From NCBI GenBank assembly GCA_964560085.1, contig CAZLKF010000002.1, positions 152,649 to 216,648 of the forward strand: a DNA stretch of 64,000 bases, in the 5' to 3' direction. Positions 16,401 through 26,200 of the stretch are shown one piece after another (the first letter of the stretch is position 1; each line of letters begins with the position of its first letter). The translations under genes were made by a program, and so were the position numbers. Source of the stretch: RUG11241 sp964560085. Lineage in GTDB: Bacteria > Bacillota_I > Bacilli_A > RF39 > UBA660. Under the pieces are notes generated by a model. It did no database searches, was not told the origin of the DNA, and was given only the letters and a program-made list of their open reading frames with translations.

Positions 16401-16523
16401 ATGAAAAGAACATTTCAACCTAATAATCGTAAAAAAAGTAAGAAATTAGGTTTTTTTGCAAGAATGGAAACAAAGATAATTAATAATAGACGTCGTAAGG
16501 GTCGTAAAGTTTTATCTCATTAA
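16401..16523 (+). CDS. rpmH: 50S ribosomal protein L34
   Basis: A 40-residue basic protein beginning MKRTFQPNNRKKSKKLGFFA and ending RRRKGRKVLSH, the L34 signature. A GAGGAGG ribosome site lies eight bases before the ATG. It is about four residues shorter than the usual 44 because the segment between FFARM and RRRKGRK is reduced. It lies at the start of the conserved rpmH-rnpA-yidC-jag-mnmE string. Confidence 0.95.
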   Translation: MKRTFQPNNRKKSKKLGFFARMETKIINNRRRKGRKVLSH

Positions 16524-16527
16524 GAAA

Positions 16528-16561
16528 ATCACCACTAGAAGTCAGTGGTGATATTTTTTTA
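16528..16561 (+). terminator. hairpin terminator/attenuator between rpmH and rnpA
   Basis: A 9-bp stem ATCACCACT/AGTGGTGAT followed by seven T. It would lower rnpA expression relative to the abundant L34 message. Confidence 0.75.
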
Positions 16562-16574
16562 TAGGAGGTTATCG

Positions 16575-16922
16575 ATGAAGAAAAAAAATATTGTTAAAAA
16601 GAGTGAAGATTTTACAAAAATAATCAAATCAACAAAACCATATCGTCAACAAGGATATTTGATATTTTTAGAAAAAACTGATTTGCCAACATTTCAATTC
16701 GGAATATCAGTTAGTAATAAAGTAGGGAATGCCGTTACTAGAAATCGCATTAAACGCCAAATAAAAAGCATAATTGATAAAAATAACTATCAAAATAACT
16801 TTAAATGTATTATAATTATAAAGAGAGAAATATTGGAAAAGTCTTATCAAGCTCTTGAAAAAGAACTAAATGAGTATTTCTTTAAATATAAATTATTGGA
16901 GGAACAACATGAAGAAAATTAA
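16575..16922 (+). CDS. rnpA: ribonuclease P protein component
   Basis: A 115-aa basic protein that binds RNase P RNA and aids 5' maturation of tRNAs. The RNR motif region is FGISVSNKVGNAVTRNRIKRQIKSI, which identifies the family. The ATG at 16575 follows TAGGAGG by seven bases; the frame is open ten codons further up, but without a ribosome site. Its 3' end overlaps the start of yidC by 14 bases. Confidence 0.96.
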   Translation: MKKKNIVKKSEDFTKIIKSTKPYRQQGYLIFLEKTDLPTFQFGISVSNKVGNAVTRNRIKRQIKSIIDKNNYQNNFKCIIIIKREILEKSYQALEKELNEYFFKYKLLEEQHEEN

Positions 16923-17823
16923 AAAAATATTGATTATGTCATTTTTATTGGTACTTTTAACAGGATGTGCTAAGACTTTAACTGATAGTGATAATAAACC
17001 TGTAAAAATGGAAAAAACAGGTCAAGGATTAATATCAAATATTCTATGTCAGCCGACTAATGAAGAAACAATAAAAGTTTATGAAGAAAATAAAGTTGAT
17101 ATAAAATCTTTACCTAAATGTACTGATTTTAAAATAACAACAGGTGGTTATGAAGGAATTTGGGCTACAATTTTTGTAAAACCATTAGCATGGGTTATTG
17201 TTAAAATTGGAACTTTAGTGAAAAATTACGGATTGGCAATAATAATTGTAACATTACTATTAAGACTAGTTGTAATGCCTATTACTAAAAAAACGGCAAT
17301 GCAATCTGAGAGTATGAAAAATGCTAAACCAGAATTAGATGCATTAGAACGAAAGTATCAAGGTAAGACTTCAAAAGAAGAAACGATGATGAAAAGTCAA
17401 GAAATGCTTGCAATATATAAAAAGAATAAAATCAATCCAATGTCAGGTTGCATTTTTGCTTTAATTCAAATTCCATTATTCTTCGCATTCTATGAATCAA
17501 TGAATCGTTTGCCAGTTATTTTTGAAGGAACATTTTTAGGTCTTAATTTAGGAATGAGTCCATTAACAGCACTTCAAAATGGTAATTGGTATTATCTTAT
17601 CTTAGTTATATTAGTAGTTGCTGTAACATATTTTTCATTCAAAATGAATAAAACTGCATCAATGAATCCTGAACAAGATAAATCAATGGCGATGACAACA
17701 AACATTATGACTATATTTATTGGAATTGCTGCATTTAGTATTACAACGAGTATTGCTTTATATTGGATTTTCAATAGTGGCTTTACAATTGTTCAAAATT
17801 TGTTAGTGAAAAGAGGTAAGTAA
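16909..17823 (+). CDS. yidC: membrane protein insertase YidC/SpoIIIJ (lipoprotein type)
   Basis: A 304-aa insertase. It starts with a lipoprotein signal peptide ending in the lipobox LLTGC, then a short extracellular part and five membrane segments. The cytoplasmic hairpin contains MKNAKPELDALERKYQGK, and the conserved arginine sits in the first core helix (LLLRLVVMPITKK). The ATG at 16909 follows TTGGAGG. It inserts membrane proteins with or without SecYEG. It is immediately followed by jag, with no gap. Confidence 0.95.
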   Translation: MKKIKKILIMSFLLVLLTGCAKTLTDSDNKPVKMEKTGQGLISNILCQPTNEETIKVYEENKVDIKSLPKCTDFKITTGGYEGIWATIFVKPLAWVIVKIGTLVKNYGLAIIIVTLLLRLVVMPITKKTAMQSESMKNAKPELDALERKYQGKTSKEETMMKSQEMLAIYKKNKINPMSGCIFALIQIPLFFAFYESMNRLPVIFEGTFLGLNLGMSPLTALQNGNWYYLILVILVVAVTYFSFKMNKTASMNPEQDKSMAMTTNIMTIFIGIAAFSITTSIALYWIFNSGFTIVQNLLVKRGK

Positions 17824-18441
17824 ATGTTAGACAAATATGTATATGAAGATAAAACTTTAGAAGGAGCATTAGAAAAGTGTTATAAAGAGTTAGAATGCAC
17901 CGAAGAAGATATTTATACATCAACTGAAGAAGACGAGGGCGGATTTTTAAAAAGTAAAAAGGTTATATTAACTGTTATAAAAAAAGAAGATGTAAAAAGA
18001 TTCATAAAATATTATATAAAAACATTGGGAAATTTAATGTGCCTTTTAATTGATTTAGAGGTTACAAGGGATGAAGATATTTATAATGTTAAGATGGCTT
18101 CTAATAATAATCCTATATTGATAGGAAAAGATGGTAGAACATTGAATGCAATTCAAATATTAATTCGTCAAACATTGAAAAATCAATCTGGGTTAAATTT
18201 AAAAGTAAATGTAGATGCCTCAAATTACAAAGGTAAAAAAATAAACAATATAGAATATCAAGTTAAAAAAATATGTCGCGAGGTTCTAAATACAAAAGTA
18301 GAAGCTAAAATGGATCCTATGAACTCATATGAAAGAAGAGCAGTTCATACAGTTGTTGGTAATTATAAAGACTTGGAAACAGAAAGTTTTGGAGAAGAGC
18401 CGGAGCGTTATGTAGTTATTAGATACAAGGGGGAAGCATAG
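17824..18441 (+). CDS. khpB: RNA-binding protein Jag/KhpB
   Basis: A 205-aa protein with three parts: the N-terminal Jag_N domain (YEDKTLEGALEKCYKELE), a central KH domain (NNNPILIGKDGRTLNAIQILIRQTL) and a C-terminal R3H domain (MNSYERRAVHTVVGNY). With KhpA it forms an RNA-binding pair that affects cell division and shape in Firmicutes. It starts three bases after yidC, as in most Firmicutes. A small GGAAG/CTTCC hairpin with six T follows the stop. Confidence 0.94.
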   Translation: MLDKYVYEDKTLEGALEKCYKELECTEEDIYTSTEEDEGGFLKSKKVILTVIKKEDVKRFIKYYIKTLGNLMCLLIDLEVTRDEDIYNVKMASNNNPILIGKDGRTLNAIQILIRQTLKNQSGLNLKVNVDASNYKGKKINNIEYQVKKICREVLNTKVEAKMDPMNSYERRAVHTVVGNYKDLETESFGEEPERYVVIRYKGEA

Positions 18442-18454
18442 ACTTCCTTTTTTA

Positions 18455-18483
18455 TTGACAATATGTATTAAATAATCTAAAAT
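18455..18483 (+). promoter_or_regulatory. sigma-A promoter of mnmE-mnmG-rsmG
   Basis: TTGACA (18455-18460), 17-base spacer, TAAAAT (18478-18483). It lies directly after the short terminator hairpin of khpB and 24 bases before the mnmE start. Confidence 0.8.
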
Positions 18484-18506
18484 ATTGCTGTTAAAGGGGT
18501 GAAATC

Positions 18507-19850
18507 ATGGGTGATACTATTGTTGCAATATCAACTGCCTTAGGTGTTGGTGCAATATCAATTATAAGATTGAGTGGAACTGATGCAATAAAAATAGCTA
18601 ATAAAATTTTTAGGGGAACTAATTTAGAAAATGTTGATAGCCATACCATTCATTATGGACATATTATAGATAAAGAAGAGGTAATTGATGAGGTTTTAGT
18701 TTCTGTTATGAAATCACCTAGAACTTTTACGCAAGAGGATGTTGTGGAAATAAACTGTCACGGTGGAATTTCTACAACCAACAAAGTTTTAGAACTTTTA
18801 CTTGTAAATGGTGCACGCTTAGCCGAAGCAGGTGAATTCACAAAAAGAGCTTTTTTAAATGGTCGTATTGATTTAATCGAAGCACAAGGGGTTATGAATC
18901 TTATTGAATCAAAGTCAGAATTAAGTCGCAAACTTTCATTAAAACAATTAAATGGTGACGTTTCAAATAACATAAGAATATTGCGCCAAGATATATTGAA
19001 AGTTTTAGCTAATATCGCTGTTAATATTGACTATCCAGAATATGAAGACATATCAATTGTTACAATTGAAGACATTAAGAAAGCATTATTTAAAATAGAT
19101 GTTTCATTAAATGAAATTCTAAAACAAACTGAAGAAACTACTATTGTTTTAGAGGGTTTAAAAACAGTTATTGTTGGCCGACCAAATGTAGGAAAAAGTA
19201 GTATTTTAAATATGTTATTAAATCAAGAAAAAGCAATCGTAACAGATGTTGCAGGAACAACAAGAGATATAGTTGAAGGAACTTTAAATTTGAATGGAGT
19301 TTATTTAAAACTTTTAGATACCGCGGGTATTCATGAAACAAGTGATAAAGTTGAAGAAATAGGTGTCAATAAAAGCTTAAATTTAATAAAAGAAGCAAAT
19401 TTAATCCTATTGGTGCTTGATAATAGTCAGAAATTAACGGAAGAAGATCTTAAATTATTAGAATTAACAAAAAAGACAAAGAGAATAATAATACTTAATA
19501 AAGTTGATTTAAGTCCAAAAATAATGGTTGAATTTAATGATGCTGTTTATATGAGCACAATAAATAAAGAAGGCTTAAAACCATTAAAAGAAAAGATTGT
19601 GGAAATGTTTAATTTAGACAAAATTTCTAGTGATATGAATCTTTTTGTAAATGCAAGTGATATTGCAAAAATAAAGGAATGTTTGAAAATATCTGATAAA
19701 ATGAAAGAAGCAATTAATAATAATATCGAAGTTGACTTATTAGAAATTGATTTAAAAGAAATGAATGAATTACTTGGAAAAATAATAGGTGAAACCTATG
19801 ATGAAGAAATATTAGATGAAATATTTAAAAATTTCTGCATTGGAAAATAA
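18507..19850 (+). CDS. mnmE: tRNA modification GTPase MnmE
   Basis: A 447-aa enzyme which, with MnmG, adds the 5-carboxymethylaminomethyl group to wobble uridine of tRNAs. It has an N-terminal tetrahydrofolate-binding domain (DTIVAISTALGVGAISIIRLSG), a helical domain with the inserted G domain (GRPNVGKSSILN, DTAGIHET, NKVD) and the family C-terminal FCIGK containing the essential cysteine. AAAGGGGT precedes the ATG. Next in line is mnmG, 13 bases downstream. Confidence 0.97.
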   Translation: MGDTIVAISTALGVGAISIIRLSGTDAIKIANKIFRGTNLENVDSHTIHYGHIIDKEEVIDEVLVSVMKSPRTFTQEDVVEINCHGGISTTNKVLELLLVNGARLAEAGEFTKRAFLNGRIDLIEAQGVMNLIESKSELSRKLSLKQLNGDVSNNIRILRQDILKVLANIAVNIDYPEYEDISIVTIEDIKKALFKIDVSLNEILKQTEETTIVLEGLKTVIVGRPNVGKSSILNMLLNQEKAIVTDVAGTTRDIVEGTLNLNGVYLKLLDTAGIHETSDKVEEIGVNKSLNLIKEANLILLVLDNSQKLTEEDLKLLELTKKTKRIIILNKVDLSPKIMVEFNDAVYMSTINKEGLKPLKEKIVEMFNLDKISSDMNLFVNASDIAKIKECLKISDKMKEAINNNIEVDLLEIDLKEMNELLGKIIGETYDEEILDEIFKNFCIGK

Positions 19851-19863
19851 GGGAAGTGAAATA

Positions 19864-21732
19864 ATGGATTACGAAATAATCGTTGTCGGAGGAGGCCATG
19901 CAGGTTGCGAAGCAGCTTTAGCATCAGCCCGCAAAGGACATAAAACTTTAATGATAACGGCAAACATTAAAAATATTGCTGATATGCCATGTAATCCATC
20001 AATCGGCGGTAGTGCCAAAGGAATAGTTGTTCGTGAAATCGATGCTTTGGGTGGTGAGATGGGCATTAATGCTGATAAAAGCCAAATTCAAATTAAAATG
20101 CTAAATTATGCTAAAGGTCCGGCTATCAGAGCCCTAAGAGCTCAAGCGGATAAAATCGATTATCCTAACAATATGTTGAAAACTTTAGAATCAACTAAGA
20201 ATTTGACAATAAAAGAAGCTATGGTGGAAAAATTAATAGTAGAAAATGAAAAAGTAAAAGGAATAATTTTAGAGAATGATGAAGAAATAGCCGCAATGTC
20301 AGTCATTTTAACAACGGGAACATATTTAAAATCAAGTGTTATGGTTGGCTCAACAAGGACCTCAACTGGTCCACATGGCGAAAAAAGATCAAATTATTTG
20401 AGTGATAATCTAAAAAAATTAGGTTTTAAAATAATAAGACTAAAAACGGGAACACCTCAGCGAATTGCTAAAGAAAGTATTGATTTTTCAAAGACTAAGC
20501 TAGAGTTAGGTTCATCTACACCTTTATATTTTAGTTTTGATAATCATAATCCTTATAATATAGCTGAACAAATACCTTGTCATTTGATTTATACAAATGA
20601 AGTAACTCATAAAATAATTCGCGACAACTTAAATAAAGCTAGTATGTATGGTGGCTTGGATGATATAGAAGGAATAGGTCCTAGATATTGTCCGTCAATT
20701 GAAGATAAAATAGTTCGTTTTAGTGAAAAATCTCGCCATCAATTGTTTCTAGAACCAGAAAGTAAATACAATAATTCAATTTATTTACAAGGATTTTCTA
20801 CTAGTATGCCCCATGATATTCAAGATAAAATGGTGAGAAGTTTAGAAGGATTAGAAAATGCTAAAATTCTAAAATATGCTTATGCAATTGAATATGATGC
20901 GATATATCCAACACAACTAAAGAAAACTTTGGAGACAAAATTAATCGAAAACTTGTATACTGCTGGTCAAATCAATGGAACAAGTGGTTATGAAGAAGCT
21001 GCTTGTCAAGGACTAATGGCCGGTATTAATGCTTCTTTAAAAATAGAAGGAAAAGAACCTTTAGTATTAAAAAGAAACGAAGCTTATATTGGGGTTCTAA
21101 TTGATGACTTAATTAATAAAGGAGTAAAAGATCCGTATCGTTTGCTAACTTCACGTGCCGAATATCGTTTATTACTTCGTAGTGATAATGCGGATCTTCG
21201 TCTTCGTGATTACGGCTATAATATCGGGTTAGTAAGTGAAGATAAGTATAATAATTATTTGCATAAAAGAAATCAGATAGATGAATTAACTATAAAACTA
21301 AAAGATTTTAGAATAACACCAACCAAAGAAATTAATGAATATCTAACTAACATAGAATCAGCAATTTTAAAAGATGGTATAAGTTTATATGATCTATTAA
21401 AACGCCCGGAAATAACAATTGAAAATATTAAACATTTTCTTGAATTGAATTATGATGATGAAGTAATAGAGCAAGTTATGATCAATAATAAATATGAGGG
21501 ATATGTTTTGAAAGAAACTAAAGAAGCCGAAAAAATGCTGAAATTAGAGAGTAAAGGAATTCCTGATGATATTGATTACAATAAAATAAAAAATATTGCT
21601 TCAGAAGCTCGTCAGAAATTAAGTGAAGTTCGCCCAACTACAATAGGACAAGCTAGTCGTATAAGTGGTGTAAATCCAGCCGATATAGCAATTCTATCAG
21701 TCTATCTAAAAAAGGAGTACAATAATGTCTGA
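19864..21732 (+). CDS. mnmG: tRNA uridine 5-carboxymethylaminomethyl modification enzyme MnmG
   Basis: A 622-aa FAD-dependent partner of MnmE. The dinucleotide-binding motif IIVVGGGHAGCEAALASARKG is at the N-terminus, followed by CNPSIGGSAKG and the GidA C-terminal domain. The start at 19864 (MDYEIIVVGGG) is chosen because GGGAAGTG lies just before it; the frame is open further upstream but overlaps mnmE. The stop overlaps the start of rsmG by eight bases. Confidence 0.97.
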   Translation: MDYEIIVVGGGHAGCEAALASARKGHKTLMITANIKNIADMPCNPSIGGSAKGIVVREIDALGGEMGINADKSQIQIKMLNYAKGPAIRALRAQADKIDYPNNMLKTLESTKNLTIKEAMVEKLIVENEKVKGIILENDEEIAAMSVILTTGTYLKSSVMVGSTRTSTGPHGEKRSNYLSDNLKKLGFKIIRLKTGTPQRIAKESIDFSKTKLELGSSTPLYFSFDNHNPYNIAEQIPCHLIYTNEVTHKIIRDNLNKASMYGGLDDIEGIGPRYCPSIEDKIVRFSEKSRHQLFLEPESKYNNSIYLQGFSTSMPHDIQDKMVRSLEGLENAKILKYAYAIEYDAIYPTQLKKTLETKLIENLYTAGQINGTSGYEEAACQGLMAGINASLKIEGKEPLVLKRNEAYIGVLIDDLINKGVKDPYRLLTSRAEYRLLLRSDNADLRLRDYGYNIGLVSEDKYNNYLHKRNQIDELTIKLKDFRITPTKEINEYLTNIESAILKDGISLYDLLKRPEITIENIKHFLELNYDDEVIEQVMINNKYEGYVLKETKEAEKMLKLESKGIPDDIDYNKIKNIASEARQKLSEVRPTTIGQASRISGVNPADIAILSVYLKKEYNNV

Positions 21733-22417
21733 AGAAATATTTGTTAATTATTTAAGCAAATTAAACATTGATGTCACAAATACACAATTAGACCAATTGG
21801 AAAAATTCTATTGTTTATTAATCGAATGGAATGAAAAAATAAATTTAACGGGGATTACAAAAAAAGAAGATGTTTATTTAAAACATTTCTACGATTCATT
21901 AACAATAAATAGTATTGTTGATTTAAATACAATACAAACATTGTGTGATGTTGGTTCAGGCGCGGGATTTCCTGGAATAGTTCTTAAGATAATGTTTCCA
22001 AAAATAAAAATAACACTTTTGGACTCCTTAAATAAAAGGACCGATTTTTTAAGATTTGTTATTAAAGATCTTAATTTAAAAGATATTGAAGTTATTACGG
22101 CTCGTGCTGAAGAATATAATAAAAGAGAATCTTTTGATTTAGTAACAGCTAGAGCAGTTGCTCCTTTAAATATATTATTGGAAATGCTAGTTCCGATATC
22201 AAAAAAAGAAATAGTTTTAATGAAAGGTAATTGCGAGCAAGAACTACTTAATACTGATCATTTGTATAAAGAGTTAAATATTAGTTTAGAACAAAAAGTA
22301 GAATTTCTTTTACCTTTTGAGGAAAGTAAAAGAACATTGTTGAAATATAAAAAACTAGATATTACTTCCAAAAAATATCCACGACGTTATGATAAAATAA
22401 AAAAGCAACCTTTATAG
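21725..22417 (+). CDS. rsmG: 16S rRNA (guanine527-N7)-methyltransferase RsmG
   Basis: A 230-aa SAM-dependent methyltransferase. Motif I reads LCDVGSGAGFPGIVLK and is followed by LLDSLNKRTDFL and the VTARAVAPL motif of RsmG (formerly GidB). It modifies G527 of 16S rRNA; loss gives low-level streptomycin resistance in other bacteria. It overlaps mnmG by eight bases and precedes rsmA. In Bacillus noc, soj and spo0J follow rsmG; here parAB is some 18 kb further on. Confidence 0.96.
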   Translation: MSEEIFVNYLSKLNIDVTNTQLDQLEKFYCLLIEWNEKINLTGITKKEDVYLKHFYDSLTINSIVDLNTIQTLCDVGSGAGFPGIVLKIMFPKIKITLLDSLNKRTDFLRFVIKDLNLKDIEVITARAEEYNKRESFDLVTARAVAPLNILLEMLVPISKKEIVLMKGNCEQELLNTDHLYKELNISLEQKVEFLLPFEESKRTLLKYKKLDITSKKYPRRYDKIKKQPL

Positions 22418-22425
22418 GAGGTTTA

Positions 22426-23253
22426 ATGGAATATTCAGAAAAAATTGTCAGAAAAAATATTGAAATTAACAATTTTAAGATAAAAAAGAAATTTGGTCAG
22501 AATTTTATTATTGATAATAATATAATAAATAAAATTATTAATTTATCAAATATTGACCAAGAAACACTTGTTATAGAGATAGGCCCTGGAATGGGAGCTT
22601 TAACAAATGAATTAGTAAAAAAAGCAAAACAAGTTGTTTGTTATGAAATAGACGAAGGTTTAAAACCTGTTTTAGAACAAATTAATGTTTCCAATTTGGA
22701 AATAATATATGAAGATTTTTTGAAACGAGATATAAAAAAGGATCTTGAGAAATATTCATATCAAAAACTCTATGTTGTTGCTAACCTTCCTTATTATATA
22801 ACAACGCCAATTTTGTTAAAAATAATCGAGAATAATATTAACGTTGATAAAATAGTTGTTATGGTTCAAAAAGAAGTAGGGGATCGCTTTAAAGCAAAAG
22901 AAGGGTCTAGAGATTATAGTTCATTATCAATAATCTTTAATTACAATTTTAAAATATCAAAATTAATGGATATTAGTCGAAATGTCTTTATACCTAAACC
23001 AAATGTTGATAGTATTGTATTATGCTTTGAAAAAAAAGATGAGAAAGAATACATTAAAAACATTGAAATATTCAACAAATTAATTCGTGATGCCTTTCAA
23101 TATAAACGTAAAAATATTAGAAATAATTTAAAAAATTATGATTTAAATATGATTGAAGAAATTTTGAAAAAATATAATTTTGATCTAAATGTAAGATCAG
23201 AGCAATTAAATTATAATATTTTTATAGAAATTGCTAATAATATAAAAGAATGA
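22426..23253 (+). CDS. rsmA: 16S rRNA (adenine1518/1519-N6)-dimethyltransferase RsmA/KsgA
   Basis: A 275-aa KsgA-family enzyme that dimethylates two adenines of helix 45. FGQNFIIDNNIINKI, VIEIGPGMGALTNEL, the catalytic VANLPYYITTPIL motif and FIPKPNVDS are the expected signatures. AGGAGG precedes the ATG. The stop codon TGA lies inside the stem of a terminator hairpin. TGA use as a stop supports the standard code here. Confidence 0.96.
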   Translation: MEYSEKIVRKNIEINNFKIKKKFGQNFIIDNNIINKIINLSNIDQETLVIEIGPGMGALTNELVKKAKQVVCYEIDEGLKPVLEQINVSNLEIIYEDFLKRDIKKDLEKYSYQKLYVVANLPYYITTPILLKIIENNINVDKIVVMVQKEVGDRFKAKEGSRDYSSLSIIFNYNFKISKLMDISRNVFIPKPNVDSIVLCFEKKDEKEYIKNIEIFNKLIRDAFQYKRKNIRNNLKNYDLNMIEEILKKYNFDLNVRSEQLNYNIFIEIANNIKE

Positions 23254-23275
23254 TAAAAATAATCATTCTTTTTCT
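23245..23275 (+). terminator. intrinsic terminator of the mnmE-rsmA unit
   Basis: A stem AAAGAATGAT/ATCATTCTTT followed by a T-rich tract. It overlaps the last two codons and stop of rsmA. Confidence 0.75.
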
Positions 23276-23294
23276 TTATATAAGGAGATATTAA

Positions 23295-26200
23295 ATGGAA
23301 AGCGAAGATAGAAAACCGATATTTACAAGGAAATTAATATTAATAATATTAGGAATTATTCTTTTAGTATTAATTGTATTTTTATTGTTAAGAAATTGTG
23401 GCAAAAAAGAAACAAATTATAATGTTCAACAAATTACAATATCACCATCAGCAATAGGCTTAAAAATTGGCCAAAATCAACAATTATATGCCAATGTTTT
23501 ACCATCTGATGCTCAGGATCGCAGTGTTATCTGGTCTTCTAGTGATGATACTATAGTTTCGGTGGATGCCAATGGTTTAGTCACGGCAATAAAAGAAGGT
23601 ATAGCAACAATAACAGCACTAGCTCGTGATGGTTATGGAGCAACTGGACAAGCAATAGTCACAGTTGGGACAAATTTACCAGAATTGGAGCAAATTCAAC
23701 TTAACAAAGAAACTTATAATGTTAAAGTTGGCAAAACAGTTTTGGTCGAATTAACGCCAATACCTACAACGGCTGAAATAAAAGATATTAAATATATAAT
23801 ATATGATGATACTATTGCCTCAGTGGATTCAAGTGGAACTATTAGAGGCTTAAAAGTAGGAACAACAACTTTAAATGTTGTTGCCAATGAAGGAAAAGTT
23901 TCGGCGATTGCAACAGTTAATGTTACAAAAACGCAAACTGTGGTTGTAATTCCTCCAACTAGAGTCGAAGTTACTGGTATAATCTTTCCAAGCGAAGGAT
24001 GTTATAAATTAAAGGTGGGTAATAGTTATACTTTAGCAGCAACAACGACTCCTAACAATGCTACAAACCCAAGTTTAAAATGGGAAACAAGTGATGCTAA
24101 TATCGCCTCAGTTGATGCAAGTGGGACTATAATTGGTAAAAAGCAAGGAACGGTAATAATTAAGGCAACCGCGACAAGTGGAGTTTATAGCACCTTCACT
24201 ATTAAAGTAATATCAAGTGGATCCGAAGGATCGTGTACAGCTCCACAGCCATCAACGCCATCAACACCAGGGACTACACCTTCAATAAAAATACCTGCAG
24301 AAACAATTACGCCTGTTGGAGTTAAAACAGAAGAAACAATAAATACAACTTATAACAAAACAAATTATGAAATTCAAATTATTGGTTTATTAACATCAAC
24401 AACTTTAAATAATGGAGCAAATGGTTGGTTGCAAAGTGCCAATTGTGAAATATCCTTGGGTGGAACAATTCCTCCTCATTACAAGGCAACTTATAGTTAT
24501 CGTGGAAAAAATGTTGAATTTCGCACAAGAGCAACTGTTTCTGATATTGAATCTGGTGGGATAACTGTAACTGTAAACGTTTATTCATTGAAAGCAGAAT
24601 GTGCTGATAATAGTGATTTGAGTAGTTGTGAAGCCCAAGTAATTGAAACTAAATCAGCAACAGTGTGTAATACTTTGACAAGTGGTAAAAAGACATATCC
24701 AATAAATATAGATAATGAAAAACCAACTTGTAGTTTAGATTATAATTATGAATCATTAAATAATAATTTAATTTTAAATGCTACTGATACTGGTGGAAGT
24801 GGCTTGTCAAAAGTTATATGGGAAAACGGCGAACAAACAACATTAACATCATCGGGAATAGCACGAACAATAAATGATGCATTTAATGCTGGTACGCGAA
24901 AATTTCTAGCAACGGTTTATGATCAAGCTGGTAATGTCGGAACTTGTGGAATTAGAATTGATAACTTGAATGCAAATGGCTCGAAATTGACTTTATCAGA
25001 ATTAACATCAGATTTGCTTAATGTTAGGTTATCAATCGGCAAAACCACGATGTATTTAGGTGAATCAACAACTATTTCTGTCGTTGGAGTTTATGCAAAT
25101 GGCGATGAAATTGATTTGACAGCCAATGCCGAAATTGATAGTGTAACCTTACAAACTTATGTTAATTTAAGTAATAGAGGAAGAACATTAACCTTTACAT
25201 CAGGTGATATATTTGGTACAAATGAAAATAAAAAGAGTTTAAGTTTTTCAGTAACAGTCTTAGGTAAGCAATCAAATGTAGTATCTCTTACACTTTTAAA
25301 GCAAGGAAAAGTAACTTGTACAATAAAGCCAGGTCAAAAATATGAAACCTTAAGAGGAACTTGGTATAAAGGTGAAAGTGGTGTTAGTTGTGCAGTTGAT
25401 AATGTAAGCAGCGGATTGAGAGTCGAAAAAATTGGAGTTTGTTTTGCTGATAAAAATGGAGTTTGTACTCCGAGTTTAAAAACTTCAGCTGGTAATGCTA
25501 GTGCTGGACAAATAACAGGACAAGGTAAGATTTGTTATAATTATCAAACGAGTGATTTAACTATAAGTACAATTGAATGTTCAAAATTATATAATTTTGA
25601 TAATGCAGCACCAACTTGTAATGTTTCAATTAATAATTCATATTTTGAATATATTATTAATGATCATTTAGATTCAAGTGGTTTAAATCAATTAACAGGT
25701 GCTAATTCTTATAATTGGACAAATGGTATTACGGCTCAAGGCTTGACATTTAGATACAACGGTAATAACAAACCATTAAATACTGACAAAGTAAGTGATC
25801 TGGTTGGAAATATTGGAGCTTGCAAAGTTCCAACAATAACTGACAGTGATTTAAAGCAAATGCAAAATGAAGCGACAGCCGAAGATAAATATTGCCAAGT
25901 TAAAATTGATTCAAGTGTAATCGGTGAATATTGGATTACAAATGAACAAGGATATATTGTTTTAAATCCAAATCCAAGTGTGCAATTTAAAGCAACTTTT
26001 AGTCAAGGCGAAGGATGTAATCTTCCTATCACTCAATCATTACTTGGTGCTATCAAAAACTTTGATGCCTCAACATCTTTAAATTACCGCTGGAGTAGTA
26101 GCAATCAAAATGTTATGACATTACGAGGTAGTGGTTCTAATGTTGAGGGAATCGCCACCGGTAATGGAACCACGACAATTCAAGTATGTGTTGGGACAAA

